Origin: an uncultured Oscillospiraceae bacterium
Lineage (GTDB): Bacteria; Bacillota; Clostridia; Oscillospirales; Acutalibacteraceae
Assembly (NCBI GenBank): GCA_905193585.1
Contig: CAJJPG010000042.1
Location: forward strand, 1-12,948
DNA: 12,948 nt
Direction: 5' to 3'
Shown piece by piece: positions 1-7,240 of this stretch (position 1 is its first letter; every line of letters starts with the position of its first letter). The notes beneath the pieces were generated by a model. That model did no database searches. It was not told where the DNA came from and was given only the letters and a program-made list of their open reading frames with translations. The translations under genes and the position numbers were made by a program.

Positions 1-56
1 GAAATTAAAATTAAAATCCATAGCCGTATTTCGGTGCGGCGATATGTGACTTTTTT

Positions 57-63
57 AAGGAAG
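57..63 (+). promoter_or_regulatory. Ribosome binding site deciding the TTG start of the AraC gene
   Basis: AAGGAAG lies about 10 bases before the TTG at 74 and 19 bases before the first in-frame ATG at 83. The spacing favours TTG initiation. The rest of the 1-73 leader shows AT-rich heptamer-like runs (2-17) and a weak GCCG/CGGC hairpin. No convincing -35/-10 pair could be picked. Confidence 0.55.
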
Positions 64-73
64 TGAGCAAAAA

Positions 74-880
74 TTGCTTTATATGATTAAAAACCGTGAA
101 CCCGGAGATAAAAAAAGTGATTCCTTTTTGCATATAAATTCCTGCAAGGTGCAAGCTCCGTTCGGTAAGGAAATAACCTGTCACCGCCCTAAAGGCAGAC
201 TTGATTATCAATTAACCTATCTGCTCAACGGCGATTTTGAGGTGGTTTACAACGGCGAAAGCAAGCGTATAAGCGAGGGTTTCGTTTTACTGCCCCCGAA
301 TTGCCCGAATCTTTACACCGATTTTGCAGATACAAGGCGAATTTATGTGCATTTTTCGGGAACAGGTGTTGAAAGTATATTGGCAGACGCAAATATTAAG
401 TGCGGGGTATATTCGCTTCCTTTTTCGTCGATTGTTGAAAATATGTTCGCGCGCCTCATAGCCGAGCATAACCGCCGTGAACCGGTTTCGCTTGAAAACG
501 GTCAGCTGATATATATTTTATATACATTGGGGAAACAGCAAAGCAGTCAACGGTTGCCGAGTGACGATGTTCAGGACGCAGTGACCTATATTACCACCCA
601 TTTCAGCGATAAAATTCACATAGACGGTTTGGCGATTTCCTGCAAATTAAGCTCCAGCCATTTTATGCACCTATTCAAGGAACAAACAGGCTTTTCTCCC
701 GTTGCATATCAGAGAATGTTGAGAATCGAATCCGCAAAAAGCCTGCTTATCTCTTCTCATCTTTCGGTAAGCCAAATTTCCGAACAGGTTGGCTACCCAG
801 ATCCGCTTTATTTCAGCCGTGTATTCAAAAAAAGCACCGGAATGTCACCAAAAGAATATCGCGAAAAGCCCACATCATAA
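74..880 (+). CDS. AraC-family transcriptional regulator
   Basis: A 268-residue one-component regulator with the AraC/XylS layout. Residues about 25-100 form an N-terminal cupin-like sensor (HRPKGRLDYQLTYLLNG, then a VLLPPNCP strand), the usual site for sugar sensing. Residues about 165-265 carry the paired helix-turn-helix DNA-binding domain: helix 1 around IDGLAISCKLSSSHFMHLFK, and the signature ISEQVGYPDPLYFSRVFKKSTGMSPKEYR at 235-263. Length is normal for the family. The TTG start at 74 lies about 10 bases after AAGGAAG (57-63). The in-frame ATG at 83 is too far from that site, and a TGA at 47-49 blocks upstream extension. It converges on the glycan operon and shares its terminator. The family commonly controls sugar operons, so regulation of the neighbours is plausible, but the inducer and targets are unknown. 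Family assignment is very secure. Confidence 0.95.
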   Translation: MLYMIKNREPGDKKSDSFLHINSCKVQAPFGKEITCHRPKGRLDYQLTYLLNGDFEVVYNGESKRISEGFVLLPPNCPNLYTDFADTRRIYVHFSGTGVESILADANIKCGVYSLPFSSIVENMFARLIAEHNRREPVSLENGQLIYILYTLGKQQSSQRLPSDDVQDAVTYITTHFSDKIHIDGLAISCKLSSSHFMHLFKEQTGFSPVAYQRMLRIESAKSLLISSHLSVSQISEQVGYPDPLYFSRVFKKSTGMSPKEYREKPTS

Positions 881-940
881 AAAAACAACAAACGCCCCTG
901 CGGCAACTGTTTTCGTTCTGCCGCAGGGGTTGTTTTTTGC
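881..940. terminator. Bidirectional Rho-independent terminator between convergent transcription units
   Basis: A perfect 11-bp stem pairs CCCCTGCGGCA (895-905) with TGCCGCAGGGG (919-929) around a 13-base loop. On the + strand it is followed by TTG and six Ts (930-938). On the - strand it is followed by a T-rich tract complementary to the A-runs at 879-892. It begins right after the AraC stop (878-880) and ends just before the giant gene's stop (946-948 on the reverse strand). It can therefore end transcription from both sides. Confidence 0.93.
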
Positions 941-945
941 TTTGA

Positions 946-3900
946 TTACTGTTTTTTGTTTAACACATTTCCGATTGCCGCTTCTGCCGAAGTGTAAGGA
1001 TCACAGAAATATCCGACGGTGGTAAGCCCGTCAATATTGTGTTCGACCATATATATCTGCTTATTTGAGACCTTTGAAACGAATTCCGCAACAAGAACAG
1101 CTTCGTTTTCTCCGTCGCCCTCAACATACAGCGAGTATTTCGTTCCCAACGAATTAATAAGGAAGATATTAAGCCCGTTATCCCGAATTTTCGTAAGCTG
1201 AACGTCGGTCAGTTTTTTCTTTCCGACATCCTGCCATTGATACCACTCGTTATAATATTTAAGATATAAATACCATCCGTCGGAATCCTTTTGCAGCTGT
1301 GCGTAGCAGGTTTCCTGAATTTGTCCCCAGCCGGTATAGCTTATTAATGCTCCTTTTATCTCGGAGGATTTTAATTTGCTGTGGAAAATATAGTTGTACC
1401 CGTCGGTTCCCATAACGGAGTTAAGCTTTTTGCCGTCAATCGTATTGCCGCTGAAATTGCCCGAATTTTTCTTGCCCTCAAGCGACATAAACTGCGCTAA
1501 TGTTGAAACCGTGATTTTACAGCCGGACGCATATTCGTCGGTAAATGTAAAGGTATATTTGCCGTCCTTATCGGCATTTAGTGTATTCTCACCGACCTTA
1601 ACCTCTGCCACCTCATAGCCGCTGTCGGGAGTGACGGTGAAAGACACCGTCTCCCCGATCTTATAGGACGATTTTATTCCCTCAACCTCGGCGTGCCTGC
1701 TGAAATCGGTTTCCAAAGCGAAGGCGTACTTCTTGCCGTATGCGGTTCTGAGCGCCGTTAGCAAATCGGTGTCGCCGTATGCATATGCTTCGCCTGAAAC
1801 CGCGGAATAAACGTCGCCTTCTTTTGAATAAATAAATTTACAGGAAGTGCCGTTTTCAACGCCCGTCAGCTTAGCGGTAAACATTTTTTGCAAGGTCTCG
1901 CCGTCTGCCGTATAAACCGTAAATGTATCCTTAGCGTCGGCTGTGTGCGTAAAGTAAATATCAAGTCCCGCGCCGCCTATTGCTTTAAGCTGTTTTTCCG
2001 AAAGAACAACGGTATTTTTTGTCCACGGACTCTCTCCGAGCGCAAATTCAAGCTTGCTTTCGGAGCCCTTGTTCAGATACAAAGTGACAAGCACCTGCGA
2101 TTTATACTCCGTTACTCCGCCCTGATACTGAACCGTGGTTCTTGAGCTTTCGGTAACGTTGCCGTTTTTGTCAATACCGCTGTTTTTAAGATTAACGCGA
2201 TAGAAATAATCATTATACAGCTTTTGCGGATATTCTGCCGAAACGCTTGTTTTTCCGCCCTCAAAATCGTCTGCGGTAAAGGTTTTGGTGTATTTGCTCA
2301 CCTTATTTGAACAGGTGTAAACTCCCACGGCAGAAGATTCGGTATATTCCTTACCGAAAAACTCATTCCACACGCTTGATACGCTGTCGTCAAGCTTAAC
2401 GCATTCGGCCGTCATATTAACCTTATCGTTATCATTGCCCGAATAGCTTACGGAATAGCCTTTTGCATTTATGACATTTTTTCCGTAGGTAAACGTCTTG
2501 ACTTTAACAAGCTCATTGCCTGCCGCCAAATAAACCGTAACCGTATTATCCCGGCCGCCTGTTATATAAATATCCAGACCGCCGTCATAAAGGTGTTCAA
2601 GCTCGGAATCGCTCAAACGGTAGGTATATGTATCCCAATTACCGCCGTATTCCGGCATATCAAGATATGCGCCGCTCTCGGTAATTCTCAAATTAACCGA
2701 TTGCTGATAATAGCTGTCGGAATAAAGCCTTGTACGGGAGCTTAGAGTTATATTTTCACCGTCCGTTTCGGGATTGATCTTAAAGGTGAAATGCTGAATC
2801 CATTTACCCTCTACGGGATTACTGTAATCAACATCAACCTTTTGTGTTGGGTCGTTCATTTCGTGCCGCGTTACCAAGCCGTTTTCATACGCGGTTTTTT
2901 CGCGGACGATGCGTTTCTCGTTATAAGCCGCCTTTAAAATATCGTTAAGCGAACCGTTTGTGTAGGTGTAACAGCTGATTTCGGCGTCTAATGAAGCCTC
3001 GGACTTATCAAATGTTAAGCGCGTATCGTCAAATGAGATATTCTTTTGAACGAATGAGAGCGCTTTAAGCAGAGTGTTCTCTTTTTCGGCAACATAAAGC
3101 GAAATTTCACCGTTTTCATAGAAAATGTAAAGCACAAGTCCTTTATCGGAAGACAGCTGTGCCAATTGAGCCTTGCCGATATAATAGCTGTGTAACGCCC
3201 AATTACCGGCTTCGCCCTCTTGCAGAGTGAGCACGCTTTCGGTTTGTGTGAGCTTGAGCGCCGCAACAAACTGATAGCCGTAGTTATTTCCGAAAACGGT
3301 TGTCTGAACGGTGGCGTTCTTCAAAACATTGCCGCTCTTATCCACGGCGTCGCTCTTTAATACAACCTGCCATACCGACGGATCCGCCGCCGCAGTATAC
3401 TTCACCGCTTTCAGCGTTTCTTTGCTTTCACCGGAGAATTTCTTTGCCTCGTTTATGCATTCCATATAACGCAGCGGTTCAACGGTCGACACCGTGTATG
3501 ACTTGCCGTAAATTTTATTAAGGGCATTTTTAAGCGTAATGCTGTCGGCATATTTGTAGCAATCGACGATGACGTTAACGCTTGCCCCACTGTCTGCGGT
3601 ATAAGAGGCTATATAACCCTTTGCCAAAAGCTTGTTTTTGCCGTATTCCATTGTCTTTAAGGGAACAAGAGCCGAGCCCTCCTCAACATACAGAGTAACG
3701 GACTTTTCGTTTGCCTTATGACTGACGATTATGTTTAATCCCTCGCCCGACGAAAGAGCCGCAAGCTGAGAGTCTGTAAGGCTGTAACGGTATTTTTCCC
3801 AGTTGCCGCCGTAATTCGCATATTCGATATATGCATTTTTGCCCTCAACAAGGTGCAAATCCATCGATTGACCGTAATACTCGTCGCCCTGCATTCTGGC

Positions 3901-6900
3901 TACCAGCCGGACAGTTGCATTTTTCAGTATTTCGCCGTTTGAATCAATAAGCTTTGCCGCCTTAACATTGAAACGGTCGAACCAGTTACCGCCGATATTA
4001 AAGCCTAAATAATCGTTATTTATCTTACCGTCCGCATTTTTAAGAACGGCGGAATCAATTTTTTGAATATCGGGCTGTATTTCCGCGCTTACTACCGATT
4101 TACCGTAAAGCGATTTAACCGTTTGCGCAAAGCTGCCGTTCTCACTTATCACACAGCCTGTTGCGTCTATTGTGAATGACGCATTTCCTCCTGCAACCTG
4201 CACACTGTAGCCGATAAGATTTTTAACATAACCGACGCCCGTGCTGCCGGTGAACAATTCTTCCTTATATGTAGAGGCAAGCACAATATTTCCGTTGCCG
4301 TCATCAACATACAAATTCATTTCGGGCGAATTGTTCTTATACTCGATATAAACGTTAAGTCCGCCCTTCGCAAGGAGCGCAAGCTGTTTCTTATTCAGGA
4401 AATAAACTGCCTGCGAGGATGCATAAGGCGACACTCCCTGTTGCCATATGAAATATGCACTGTCGCTTGCTATGCGCAGTTTAACGTAATTCGCATAATA
4501 TGCATTCTTTGACCATGCCTTTGTGTTAAAGTATACCGAAGAGGTTTTCTTAATATTTCCGTTTTTATCCGCGGCGTCCGATTTAATATTGTAGCCGTAA
4601 AACGCATTTTCGGAAATATCGTTATGGTTCATCACAAAGTAATTTTCCTGTCCCGCGGCTAATTTTTTCGTCACGGGATTCAGGTACTGCACGCTTTGGT
4701 ACTTTTGACCGAGGATATTTTCGATAAACTGTTTCGCGGTCATATCGTCCGAAAGGCCTGTATAGAACTCTGCACCCTCCGAAATCACCTTGCCGAGACC
4801 GGAGTTGCCCTCGTGCAGAACATACGCTCCGCTGTACCGATTAGGCCACGGGAACCACAGGGAATTGCTGTTGTAATCGTGTAAATCCGCGAATATTTCC
4901 ATTTCGCCGTTTCCGTTATCTACGAAGAACGACGCAGTTATGCCGTTGGCAAATACGCCTACGCGCAATCCGCTTGTGCCGAGTAGTTTTATCTGCTCCT
5001 CCGACAGCTGTAATTTGGTTGTTTTACCTGTTTTGGTCACATAATAGTTATCTCCGTCGCAGGTAATGAAAACGTTAAACTGGTACCAATCTTTTCCGTC
5101 CTTTGAGGTGTCAACCCAGTAGCCGGTCGTCATTTCGCTGTACCGAATTTTACCGTTTTTGATGATTCCCGGAACCCGAAGTGTGCCCGTCCAACCGAAG
5201 GTTCCGTTAAAATCGCTCGTATCCCAGCTTGTTAAGGTTCTTACGGTTTTACCGTCCTTACCCTTTGTTTTAAACTCAATAATACCGTCGCCGTTTGCCA
5301 AAACAGCACTTATAGGATAGCTTGACTGCGTTTTTCCGAACGACAGCTTATGATCCTTAACATACCATATCGAATGGTTTACGCAGTGATCCGCAGAGAA
5401 CTCCAATGTTTTAAGATAACGCTCGGAAGTAGCGGTAGCGTCGATTTCTTTAATTTTAAAGGTCAGGCCGTCGCGTACCATATAAAGCACAGCTTTTGAA
5501 TCTGCAAAAATAATACGGAAATGCACCCCGTTATCGGAACAGAACTTCCTTAACTCGTCAATACCTATACGCGCAGTAACGGATTTGCCGTCAAGCCACA
5601 GCTTTGCCATCCACATACCGTTGCCGTCCCAGCTCATAATCTGCAAAAGCATTTCGCTGTTATCTATCGTCTTGCCATCGGCGTCGGTAAAGTTGAATCT
5701 ATGATTTATTGCGGTATACTGATGGTCAAATTCCCCGAATGTCGGATCGGAAACGGGTGTTCCATCCTCTTCAAGCATTTTCCCGTTATATTTAATCGTA
5801 AAATCATATGCAAAAGAAGAAGCCATGCTTTCTGCCATACCCGTGCCGTTGAAAAGGACTTCTTTATTTCCCATAACCTGTTCATCGGTAAGTGATGTGA
5901 CACGATTTTTGCCGTAATCTCCGGATGTGAGTAATATGTTATTTTTGCTGTTTCCGCTAACGTTAAGCGAAATTCGCTTTGCAACATACTTATATTTCAG
6001 AGAATATACTTCAAGCACACCGTTTCCCGCAGGAATCTCAATACTGTAAGAACTGCGGCTGTCAAGCGTGCCGGTATACGCCACACCGCCGCCTATAAAT
6101 CTCAATCCTATATCGGAATTCACTTCGTTTGACAGCGCTCCGCCGTTCAGGGTAACTCTGCCCGACAGCGTAAACCTCGACTGCGGAATTTTTTCAAACT
6201 CCGCTATCAGCTTAATGTCGGCAGTGGCATTGCGTACTTTTATATAATTGATACCGTCTTCCCAAGTGATTCGGTCGGTAACATCTTCTTTTGTACCGTT
6301 CGTCTCCATTGTAAGAGATTTTATGCGATAACCGTCATCGGGAGTGATTTTTATTTTTTCGGTTTGATATCTTGCAATATAGTCGTTTCGGTATTCAAAG
6401 TTTCCGCCCTCGCCCGTTTCCAAAACAAGATCTACGGAATCAAGTCCGTTTTTATTGAATACCCACCATGTTCCCGGATCGCTCCATGACCAATTTGAGA
6501 TGACATTCTGTCCGAAATTGTAATAAACATCTCTGCTGTCGCTTTCAAGGCTGTATGAACGCTCCAATGCGAAATTAAGATTTATATTTTCGGGGATCTT
6601 ACCATCCTCAAACAAATAACTGTAAGGGAAATAGCTTTCCATAATATATCCCGTACATTCGGCGGTATTTATATCTCCGCCCTTTGTTGTTGTGCATACA
6701 AAAGGCTGATTTTCCCAGCCCTTAGCCTTTACTGAGGCATAGTAATATCCACCCATATATCTTTTTGCATTTATAAAATTATTCGGCAGAATATCTATTT
6801 CCCAAACATTATCGTTTAAATCGTGCGTGCCCTCTGCCGCCACATATACGGTTACAGCGCTGTTATTGTAGGAAGCGCGCTTCATATTAACATATACCTT

Positions 6901-7224
6901 ATCATCGGTAACGTCAAATACGAAATATACACCGTTTTTACCGAGATATGAGGTAGCTTTCACCCTCACGGGGTCTTGCATTTCTCCCTCCGCGTAGCTT
7001 TCATCCCACCAGCGAAGACGGTTGTATATTTCTTCATCAAGCTTTCCGTCTATATTGAATAAATCGGTATCGTATTCGGGCAGCTTTTCGGCTGCTGCGG
7101 CATAGGTATACTCTGCCTCGTTATTCGCCTTACCTGCCAAAATAATAAGGCCTGCCGTAAGAGCCGAAAAAACAATCAAAGCCGCCAATCCGATTGCTAT
7201 CCATTTAACTTTTTTTGATTTCAT
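946..7224 (-). CDS. Giant secreted or membrane-anchored multi-module protein, probable glycan-binding surface protein
   Basis: 2092 residues, last gene of the operon. Residues 1-7 are basic and 8-30 hydrophobic: either a signal peptide (possible cleavage after GKA, 31-33) or an uncleaved anchor. There is no lipobox cysteine. Residues about 54-262 resemble a CBM9/DOMON domain (FNIDGKLDEEIYNRLRWWDE). Residues about 287-345 are a 'bacterial repeat' unit (ITPDDGYRIKSL ... AEFE), and 349-432 look like a carboxypeptidase-regulatory-like beta domain (FTLSGRVTLNGG). From 433 to the end there are eight diverged beta-rich modules, with a second bacterial-repeat unit (about 1843-1909) before the last. 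No glycosidase active site, LPXTG, dockerin, SLH domain or C-terminal membrane segment is visible. The start is fixed by a strong Shine-Dalgarno (7231-7240) overlapping the GH43 stop. A role in capturing glycans for the GH43 enzyme and transporter is inferred from context. The coding region is certain; the function is not. Confidence 0.9.
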   Translation of the reverse strand: MKSKKVKWIAIGLAALIVFSALTAGLIILAGKANNEAEYTYAAAAEKLPEYDTDLFNIDGKLDEEIYNRLRWWDESYAEGEMQDPVRVKATSYLGKNGVYFVFDVTDDKVYVNMKRASYNNSAVTVYVAAEGTHDLNDNVWEIDILPNNFINAKRYMGGYYYASVKAKGWENQPFVCTTTKGGDINTAECTGYIMESYFPYSYLFEDGKIPENINLNFALERSYSLESDSRDVYYNFGQNVISNWSWSDPGTWWVFNKNGLDSVDLVLETGEGGNFEYRNDYIARYQTEKIKITPDDGYRIKSLTMETNGTKEDVTDRITWEDGINYIKVRNATADIKLIAEFEKIPQSRFTLSGRVTLNGGALSNEVNSDIGLRFIGGGVAYTGTLDSRSSYSIEIPAGNGVLEVYSLKYKYVAKRISLNVSGNSKNNILLTSGDYGKNRVTSLTDEQVMGNKEVLFNGTGMAESMASSFAYDFTIKYNGKMLEEDGTPVSDPTFGEFDHQYTAINHRFNFTDADGKTIDNSEMLLQIMSWDGNGMWMAKLWLDGKSVTARIGIDELRKFCSDNGVHFRIIFADSKAVLYMVRDGLTFKIKEIDATATSERYLKTLEFSADHCVNHSIWYVKDHKLSFGKTQSSYPISAVLANGDGIIEFKTKGKDGKTVRTLTSWDTSDFNGTFGWTGTLRVPGIIKNGKIRYSEMTTGYWVDTSKDGKDWYQFNVFITCDGDNYYVTKTGKTTKLQLSEEQIKLLGTSGLRVGVFANGITASFFVDNGNGEMEIFADLHDYNSNSLWFPWPNRYSGAYVLHEGNSGLGKVISEGAEFYTGLSDDMTAKQFIENILGQKYQSVQYLNPVTKKLAAGQENYFVMNHNDISENAFYGYNIKSDAADKNGNIKKTSSVYFNTKAWSKNAYYANYVKLRIASDSAYFIWQQGVSPYASSQAVYFLNKKQLALLAKGGLNVYIEYKNNSPEMNLYVDDGNGNIVLASTYKEELFTGSTGVGYVKNLIGYSVQVAGGNASFTIDATGCVISENGSFAQTVKSLYGKSVVSAEIQPDIQKIDSAVLKNADGKINNDYLGFNIGGNWFDRFNVKAAKLIDSNGEILKNATVRLVARMQGDEYYGQSMDLHLVEGKNAYIEYANYGGNWEKYRYSLTDSQLAALSSGEGLNIIVSHKANEKSVTLYVEEGSALVPLKTMEYGKNKLLAKGYIASYTADSGASVNVIVDCYKYADSITLKNALNKIYGKSYTVSTVEPLRYMECINEAKKFSGESKETLKAVKYTAAADPSVWQVVLKSDAVDKSGNVLKNATVQTTVFGNNYGYQFVAALKLTQTESVLTLQEGEAGNWALHSYYIGKAQLAQLSSDKGLVLYIFYENGEISLYVAEKENTLLKALSFVQKNISFDDTRLTFDKSEASLDAEISCYTYTNGSLNDILKAAYNEKRIVREKTAYENGLVTRHEMNDPTQKVDVDYSNPVEGKWIQHFTFKINPETDGENITLSSRTRLYSDSYYQQSVNLRITESGAYLDMPEYGGNWDTYTYRLSDSELEHLYDGGLDIYITGGRDNTVTVYLAAGNELVKVKTFTYGKNVINAKGYSVSYSGNDNDKVNMTAECVKLDDSVSSVWNEFFGKEYTESSAVGVYTCSNKVSKYTKTFTADDFEGGKTSVSAEYPQKLYNDYFYRVNLKNSGIDKNGNVTESSRTTVQYQGGVTEYKSQVLVTLYLNKGSESKLEFALGESPWTKNTVVLSEKQLKAIGGAGLDIYFTHTADAKDTFTVYTADGETLQKMFTAKLTGVENGTSCKFIYSKEGDVYSAVSGEAYAYGDTDLLTALRTAYGKKYAFALETDFSRHAEVEGIKSSYKIGETVSFTVTPDSGYEVAEVKVGENTLNADKDGKYTFTFTDEYASGCKITVSTLAQFMSLEGKKNSGNFSGNTIDGKKLNSVMGTDGYNYIFHSKLKSSEIKGALISYTGWGQIQETCYAQLQKDSDGWYLYLKYYNEWYQWQDVGKKKLTDVQLTKIRDNGLNIFLINSLGTKYSLYVEGDGENEAVLVAEFVSKVSNKQIYMVEHNIDGLTTVGYFCDPYTSAEAAIGNVLNKKQ
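949..5928 (-). repeat. Array of eight diverged ~190-residue protein modules in the giant protein
   Basis: Module bounds (approximate residues; nucleotides): 1, 433-630 (5335-5928); 2, 631-843 (4696-5334); 3, 844-1043 (4096-4695); 4, 1044-1243 (3496-4095); 5, 1244-1438 (2911-3495); 6, 1439-1626 (2347-2910); 7, 1627-1833 (1726-2346); 8, 1910-2092 (949-1497). The shared core is an L-S-x-x-Q-L-type turn, then 'G-L-x-(I/V)-Y-(I/F)', a variable loop, then '(V/S)-x-L-Y-V' and an acidic loop. Cores begin at residues 553, 740, 943, 1149, 1349, 1537, 1741 and 2005. Six or seven modules close with an amphipathic 'L-x-x-x-x-Y-G-K-x-Y'-type segment (for example LNKIYGKSY, LRTAYGKKY, IGNVLNKKQ). Module 1 is the most diverged. 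The beta-rich pattern suggests a jelly-roll fold, but I cannot name a family. Confidence 0.8.
1498..1698 (-). other. Second 'bacterial repeat' unit, inserted between modules 7 and 8
   Basis: Residues about 1843-1909. The sequence AEVEGIKSSYKIGETVSFTV, then TPDSGYEVAEVKVGENTL, then KYTFTFTDEYASGCKITVST, is a clear bacterial-repeat pattern. It accounts for the 264-residue spacing between the last two module cores, against 187-206 elsewhere. Confidence 0.7.
5929..6180 (-). other. Carboxypeptidase-regulatory-like beta domain of the giant protein
   Basis: Residues about 349-432. It opens with FTLSGRVTLNGGALSN and continues with LRFIGGG, TGTLDSRSSYSIEIPAG and VLEVYSLKYKYVAKRISLNV. That is the strand order and glycine placement expected of CarboxypepD_reg-like (transthyretin-like) domains in extracellular proteins. 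It sits at the junction between the N-terminal binding region and the repeat array. The fold call rests on pattern only. Confidence 0.5.
6190..6366 (-). other. First 'bacterial repeat' beta unit of the giant protein
   Basis: Residues about 287-345. The pattern ITPDDGYRIKSLTM, a variable middle, then an alternating ATADIKLIAEFE strand, is typical of the small all-beta 'bacterial repeat' spacer domains of secreted Bacillota proteins. A related unit recurs at residues about 1843-1909. It is probably a rigid spacer. Confidence 0.6.
6439..7065 (-). other. CBM9/DOMON-like domain of the giant protein
   Basis: Residues about 54-262. The opening IDGKLDEEIYNRLRWWD matches the 'IDGxLDExxW' start typical of CBM9-like DOMON domains. 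It is followed by alternating strands (VYFVFDVTDDKVYVN, AVTVYVAAEG, VWEIDILPNN) and a tryptophan-rich end (NWSWSDPGTWW, 244-254). CBM9 domains bind ends of beta-glycans such as xylan or cellulose. The ligand here is unknown. Confidence 0.65.
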
Positions 7225-7230
7225 ACGGAC

Positions 7231-7240
7231 ACCCTCCTTA
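7231..7240 (-). promoter_or_regulatory. Strong ribosome binding site of the giant gene, overlapping the GH43 stop codon
   Basis: The minus strand reads TAAGGAGGGTGTCCGTATG. The GH43 stop codon TAA (7240-7238) supplies the first bases of a near-perfect Shine-Dalgarno ahead of the ATG at 7224-7222. Ribosomes ending GH43 synthesis are placed directly at the next start, which suggests translational coupling. Confidence 0.85.

Noticed and set aside
18..56. Hairpin GCCG...CGGC (23-40) followed by a T-run (51-56), possibly an upstream terminator
   Set aside because: The stem is only 4 bp with a 10-base loop, and the T-run is ten bases away. Too weak to call.
11..211. 66-codon frame on the - strand over the leader and start of the AraC gene
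   Set aside because: It overlaps the AraC N-terminus, has no clear ribosome site and no family resemblance.
5706..5987. 93-codon frame on the - strand in another phase of the giant gene
   Set aside because: It lies wholly within the module-1 coding region, and the main frame carries the repeat pattern.
946..7224. Idea that the giant protein is itself a glycosidase, or an assembly-line enzyme because of its size
   Set aside because: No catalytic signatures, carrier-protein serine motifs or nucleotide-binding motifs are visible; the chain is beta-rich and repetitive.
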